Origin: Ruminococcaceae bacterium UBA5408
GTDB taxonomy: Bacteria; Bacillota; Clostridia; Oscillospirales; Acutalibacteraceae
Length of the DNA: 9,099 bases
Direction: 5' to 3'
Assembly: GCA_002407645.1 (NCBI GenBank)
Contig: DHNU01000047.1
Span: 11,624 to 20,722 of the forward strand
Made by a program: the position numbers and the translations under genes. The notes under the pieces are model-generated. The model searched no databases, was not told the origin of the DNA, and saw nothing but the letters and a program-made list of their open reading frames with translations. Shown here one piece after another: positions 6,371 to 9,099 of the stretch (positions within the stretch are counted from its first letter, which is position 1; every line of letters begins with the position of its first letter).

Positions 6371-7303
6371 TTGAAATTTTTACATAAGCATTCGCAAGAA
6401 ACAACGGTTTCCGGTCGAATGCAGTCTCAGGAAAGTATGTTTAACCTTATGATGCTGCCCGGTATGCTGTTTCTGCTAATTTTCAGTTACATCCCAATGG
6501 TAGGTATCGTCATGGCATTCCAGGATTTTTCCGCTGGAAAAGGAATATTCGGTTCCCCTTTTGTAGGACTTAAACATTTTAAGTATATGTTTTCGCTGCC
6601 GGATATTTGGAAAATCATTCGCAATACGCTGACGATTGCCATTGGCAAGATGCTGATTACCACATTGATGGCGGTTATCTTTGCCATTTTGCTCAATGAA
6701 ATCCGTGTCCGTTTCCTTAAGCGTACAGTTCAGACGGTTGTCTATCTGCCGCATTTCCTTTCCTGGGTTATCCTGGCCTCCATCGTGGTCAATCTATTTA
6801 GTTTAGACGGCTCGGTGAATCAGGCGCTGGGGAAGTTAGGATTTGAGCAGTGCAATTTTTTGGGTAACAATACAACGTTTCAGCCATTATTGATTCTAAC
6901 CGACGTATGGAAAGAATTTGGATATGCTTCCATTGTGTATTTAGCCGCCATTACTTCTATTGACCCTGGTCTGTATGAGGCAGCTTCCATTGACGGTGCA
7001 AGCTGGTGGCAGCGTACATGGCATGTGACTTTGCCTGGCATGCTGACAGTAATCCTTTTGATGTCCGTTATGAATATTGCGAATGTGCTGAACGCCGGAT
7101 TTGATCAGGTTTACAATCTCTATAATCCAATGGTTTATGAAACCGGCGATATTATTGATACTTATGTTTACCGAATGGGATTATTGAACCATCAGTACAG
7201 CTTCTCAACAGCGGTTGGTTTGTTTAAATCGGTAGTCGGTATGGTTCTTATGATTGGCGTCAATGAAGCGTCCAAAAAGTTTACCGATGCCCGAATCTTT
7301 TAA
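6371..7303 (+). CDS. LplB-type carbohydrate ABC importer permease
   Basis: First of two membrane subunits (310 residues) that form the translocation channel. Hydrophobic segments lie at about 25-50, 85-108, 122-144, 172-195, 224-242 and 279-297, giving the six expected of this family. The EAA loop that contacts the ATPase is EAASIDGASWWQRTWHVTLP (203-222). The late segment NPMVYETGDIIDTYVYRMGL (252-271) is typical of LplB-type subunits. The start is a TTG at 6371, preceded at 8 bases by the very strong GGAGGAGG (6355-6362); the next in-frame ATG, at residue 17, has no such site. It follows the binding-protein gene by 61 bases, across the attenuator, and its stop codon merges with the ribosome binding site of the next permease gene. 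Confidence 0.95.
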   Translation: MKFLHKHSQETTVSGRMQSQESMFNLMMLPGMLFLLIFSYIPMVGIVMAFQDFSAGKGIFGSPFVGLKHFKYMFSLPDIWKIIRNTLTIAIGKMLITTLMAVIFAILLNEIRVRFLKRTVQTVVYLPHFLSWVILASIVVNLFSLDGSVNQALGKLGFEQCNFLGNNTTFQPLLILTDVWKEFGYASIVYLAAITSIDPGLYEAASIDGASWWQRTWHVTLPGMLTVILLMSVMNIANVLNAGFDQVYNLYNPMVYETGDIIDTYVYRMGLLNHQYSFSTAVGLFKSVVGMVLMIGVNEASKKFTDARIF

Positions 7304-7321
7304 GGAGAGGAAGTTCTTACG

Positions 7322-8215
7322 ATGATTCAATCAAAAAGTATTTCTGCACGAGTTGGAAAAGTGGTCGTTTATACGCTTATTATCCTTATGGGGCTGATTT
7401 GCCTGCTTCCGCTCCTTAATATTTTGGCGATGTCTTTTAGCGGAAGCGCAGCCGTTACGGCGAATCAGGTTGGCCTGGTACCGGTGGATTTCACTCTGGC
7501 ACCTTATCAAAAGCTTTTAGGTGATGAGCAATTCTGGCGCTCTTTCATGATTTCGGTTGTACGTGTTATTTTACAGTTAGCGCTCAATATGGTGCTTATT
7601 GTATTAATGGCATATCCGCTTTCCAAGTCAAAGCGAGAATTTCGTGCGCGCGGAGTCTATATGAAGCTAATGATATTTGCCATGCTGTTTAACGGCGGCA
7701 TGATTCCTACATACTTAGTAGTGAAACGGCTCGGACTGCTCAATACCGTTTGGTCTTTGGTTTTGCCGGGGGCAGTACCAATTTTTAATGTTATTCTGGT
7801 AATGAACTTTTTTGCAGGCGTGCCGAAATCTTTGGAAGAAGCCGCCATTATCGACGGAGCGAACCCGCTGCAAGTTCTAATGAGAGTATACCTTCCCTGT
7901 TCCGTACCGGTTTTGGCAACGGTTGCGCTGTTCAGCATAGTCGGAAGCTGGAACGACTTTTTCAGTGGACTTATTTATATCACCAAAGTACAGAATTTAC
8001 CGCTGATGACTTATATCCAATCGCTGAACGTAAATATCGCCGATTTGGTCAAAGGTGGAGCAAGTGCGGATACATTGGCGAGTGTCGCCGCAATTTCGAA
8101 CAAAAACCTGAATGCAGCTAAGATTATTGTTTCAACAATTCCTCTGCTTGCAATTTATCCATTTCTACAAAAATATTTTATCAGCGGAATTGTTGTCGGT
8201 GCAGTAAAAGAGTAA
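7322..8215 (+). CDS. YtcP-type carbohydrate ABC importer permease
   Basis: Second membrane subunit of the importer (297 residues). Hydrophobic segments lie at about 12-38, 73-98, 113-130, 142-163, 194-216 and 266-291. Family marks are FNGGMIPTYLVVKRLGLLNT (122-141), the EAA loop EEAAIIDGANPLQVLMRVYLP (172-192) and the C-terminal ending FLQKYFISGIVVGAVKE. The ATG is preceded by AAGGAGAGG (7302-7310), which overlaps the stop codon of the LplB-type gene 18 bases upstream, so the pair should be made together. No ATPase gene follows. Importers of this class usually borrow a shared MsmX/MsiK-type ATPase encoded elsewhere. Confidence 0.95.
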   Translation: MIQSKSISARVGKVVVYTLIILMGLICLLPLLNILAMSFSGSAAVTANQVGLVPVDFTLAPYQKLLGDEQFWRSFMISVVRVILQLALNMVLIVLMAYPLSKSKREFRARGVYMKLMIFAMLFNGGMIPTYLVVKRLGLLNTVWSLVLPGAVPIFNVILVMNFFAGVPKSLEEAAIIDGANPLQVLMRVYLPCSVPVLATVALFSIVGSWNDFFSGLIYITKVQNLPLMTYIQSLNVNIADLVKGGASADTLASVAAISNKNLNAAKIIVSTIPLLAIYPFLQKYFISGIVVGAVKE

Positions 8216-8290
8216 GATAATATAAAGCTTTCATTTATGCATTAAAATTTAGATACTCATTATAAAAATAAAACAATTTAGGAGGTTCAT

Positions 8291-9099
8291 ATGTTTGGAA
8301 ATTTGCTCAGTTATCAACAGGACGGGTCAGTAGTCACCCTGCAGTTTGAGCATGGAAAAGGACGGGTTGAGGTTATCACCGACCGCATTATCCGTATTTT
8401 TTCTGGGGACGATTCTCTGCACTCAAAGGCGATTGAAGGATGCAAGATGCGGCAGACACCCTGTACGGTTACATTTACAGAAAATAAGGTCATCCTTTCG
8501 ACAGATACATTAACGGTTCATATCGGTGCTGATTTTTTGGTTGATTTTTATGACCGCAATAACCATGCCCTGTGCTGTGATTACCGTGGTAAACGCACGC
8601 CGAAGTCTGTTATCAGCGGCGAAGAACAGGAATTTATGGCACAGGAAGGACATATTGTATCCAATGCTTCCTCAGCGCATAAAATTGAAGTTGTCAAGGC
8701 AATGGACGGCGATGAATGCTTTTATGGTTTGGGCGATAAAACCGGTTTCCTCAATAAACGGTATTATGAATACGAAATGTGGAATACGGATAATCCCAAC
8801 CCGCAGGTAGATTCCTTTAAAGCGCTGTATAAATCCATCCCATTTTTTATTACACTGAAAAAAGATACAGTATACGGACTCTTTTTTGATAACACATACA
8901 AAAGCTATTATAATATGGGAAAAGAAAGCGAGGATTATTTCTATTTTGCAGCCGATAATGGGAACCTTGATTACTATTTTATTGGCGGAGATTCCATGAC
9001 CGACGTGGTATCGGGCTATACATACCTGACCGGCTGCACACCTTTGCCGCAGGAATGGACACTCGGCTACCACCAGTCGCGCTGGAGCTACAAAAGTGA
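8291..9099 (+). CDS. Glycoside hydrolase family 31 enzyme (alpha-glucosidase/alpha-xylosidase type), N-terminal part, runs off right edge
   Basis: The first 269 residues of an intracellular glycosidase; no signal peptide is seen. GH31 enzymes hydrolyse alpha-linked glucosides or xylosides from the non-reducing end. The visible part is the N-terminal beta-sandwich domain with YGLGDKTGFLNKRYYEYEMW (145-164), NTDNP, a YKSIPFFI strand, YGLFFDN, and the family-typical DYYFIGG. At the edge is PLPQEWTLGYHQSRWSYKS (251-269), which leads into the catalytic barrel. The catalytic aspartates lie beyond the window, so activity and substrate class cannot be judged. The frame is open at the last base; the final TGA is out of frame. 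AGGAGGT at 8280-8286, four bases before the ATG, fixes the start. It follows the YtcP-type gene by 75 AT-rich bases with no terminator, so it probably belongs to the same operon and breaks down the imported sugar. Confidence 0.93.
   Translation, partial: MFGNLLSYQQDGSVVTLQFEHGKGRVEVITDRIIRIFSGDDSLHSKAIEGCKMRQTPCTVTFTENKVILSTDTLTVHIGADFLVDFYDRNNHALCCDYRGKRTPKSVISGEEQEFMAQEGHIVSNASSAHKIEVVKAMDGDECFYGLGDKTGFLNKRYYEYEMWNTDNPNPQVDSFKALYKSIPFFITLKKDTVYGLFFDNTYKSYYNMGKESEDYFYFAADNGNLDYYFIGGDSMTDVVSGYTYLTGCTPLPQEWTLGYHQSRWSYKS

Noticed and set aside
8672..9073. Minus-strand reading frame of 133 codons, and a plus-strand one at 8526-8810
   Set aside because: Both overlap the GH31 gene, whose conserved motifs and strong ribosome binding site settle the correct frame.
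9097..9099. TGA at the last three bases as a stop codon of the GH31 gene
   Set aside because: The gene's codons fall at 9095-9097 (AGT) and 9098 onward (GA and one base outside), so the TGA is out of frame and the gene continues past the window.

Overview
The window looks like chromosomal DNA from a low-to-mid-GC Firmicute, most likely a member of Clostridia. The evidence is gene content only: a YesMN-type two-component system, an LplB/YtcP-type sugar importer, a tandem glycine riboswitch in front of an AGCS transporter, strong AGGAGG-type ribosome binding sites and consensus SigA promoters. No species is claimed.

Left part, all on the minus strand (1-1089): the N-terminal 249 residues of a sodium/proton:amino-acid symporter (AGCS family) run off the left edge. 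Its long leader holds a near-consensus promoter, a two-aptamer glycine riboswitch and an intrinsic terminator just before the ribosome binding site. Together these form a glycine-sensing transcription switch for an amino-acid transporter.

Middle part, minus strand (1115-4443): a YesN-type response regulator is followed 9 bp later by a YesM-type sensor histidine kinase. The regulator is split in two places. Each break sits at a homopolymer (T6 and A7 in the coding sense) that is one base too short, and adding one base at each site restores a continuous 514-codon reading frame. This is either a homopolymer sequencing artefact, a very recent double mutation, or slippage.

Right part, plus strand (4496-9099): diverging from the two-component genes is a carbohydrate uptake operon. 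It encodes a lipoprotein substrate-binding protein with an EF-hand-like loop, a hairpin/attenuator, an LplB-type permease (TTG start), a YtcP-type permease, and the start of a glycoside hydrolase family 31 enzyme that runs off the right edge. The likely logic is that the kinase senses an extracellular sugar, the regulator activates the divergent importer operon, the importer brings in an alpha-linked oligosaccharide, and the GH31 enzyme cleaves it. No ATPase subunit is present, as is usual for importers that share an MsmX-type ATPase. The 196-bp divergent intergenic region carries both promoters and three GTACA-type repeats.

I found no mobile element, CRISPR array, tRNA or rRNA. Nothing here looks like a wholly new system; the points most worth checking are the doubly frameshifted regulator, the compact first riboswitch aptamer, the EF-hand loop in the binding protein, and the repeats between the divergent promoters.
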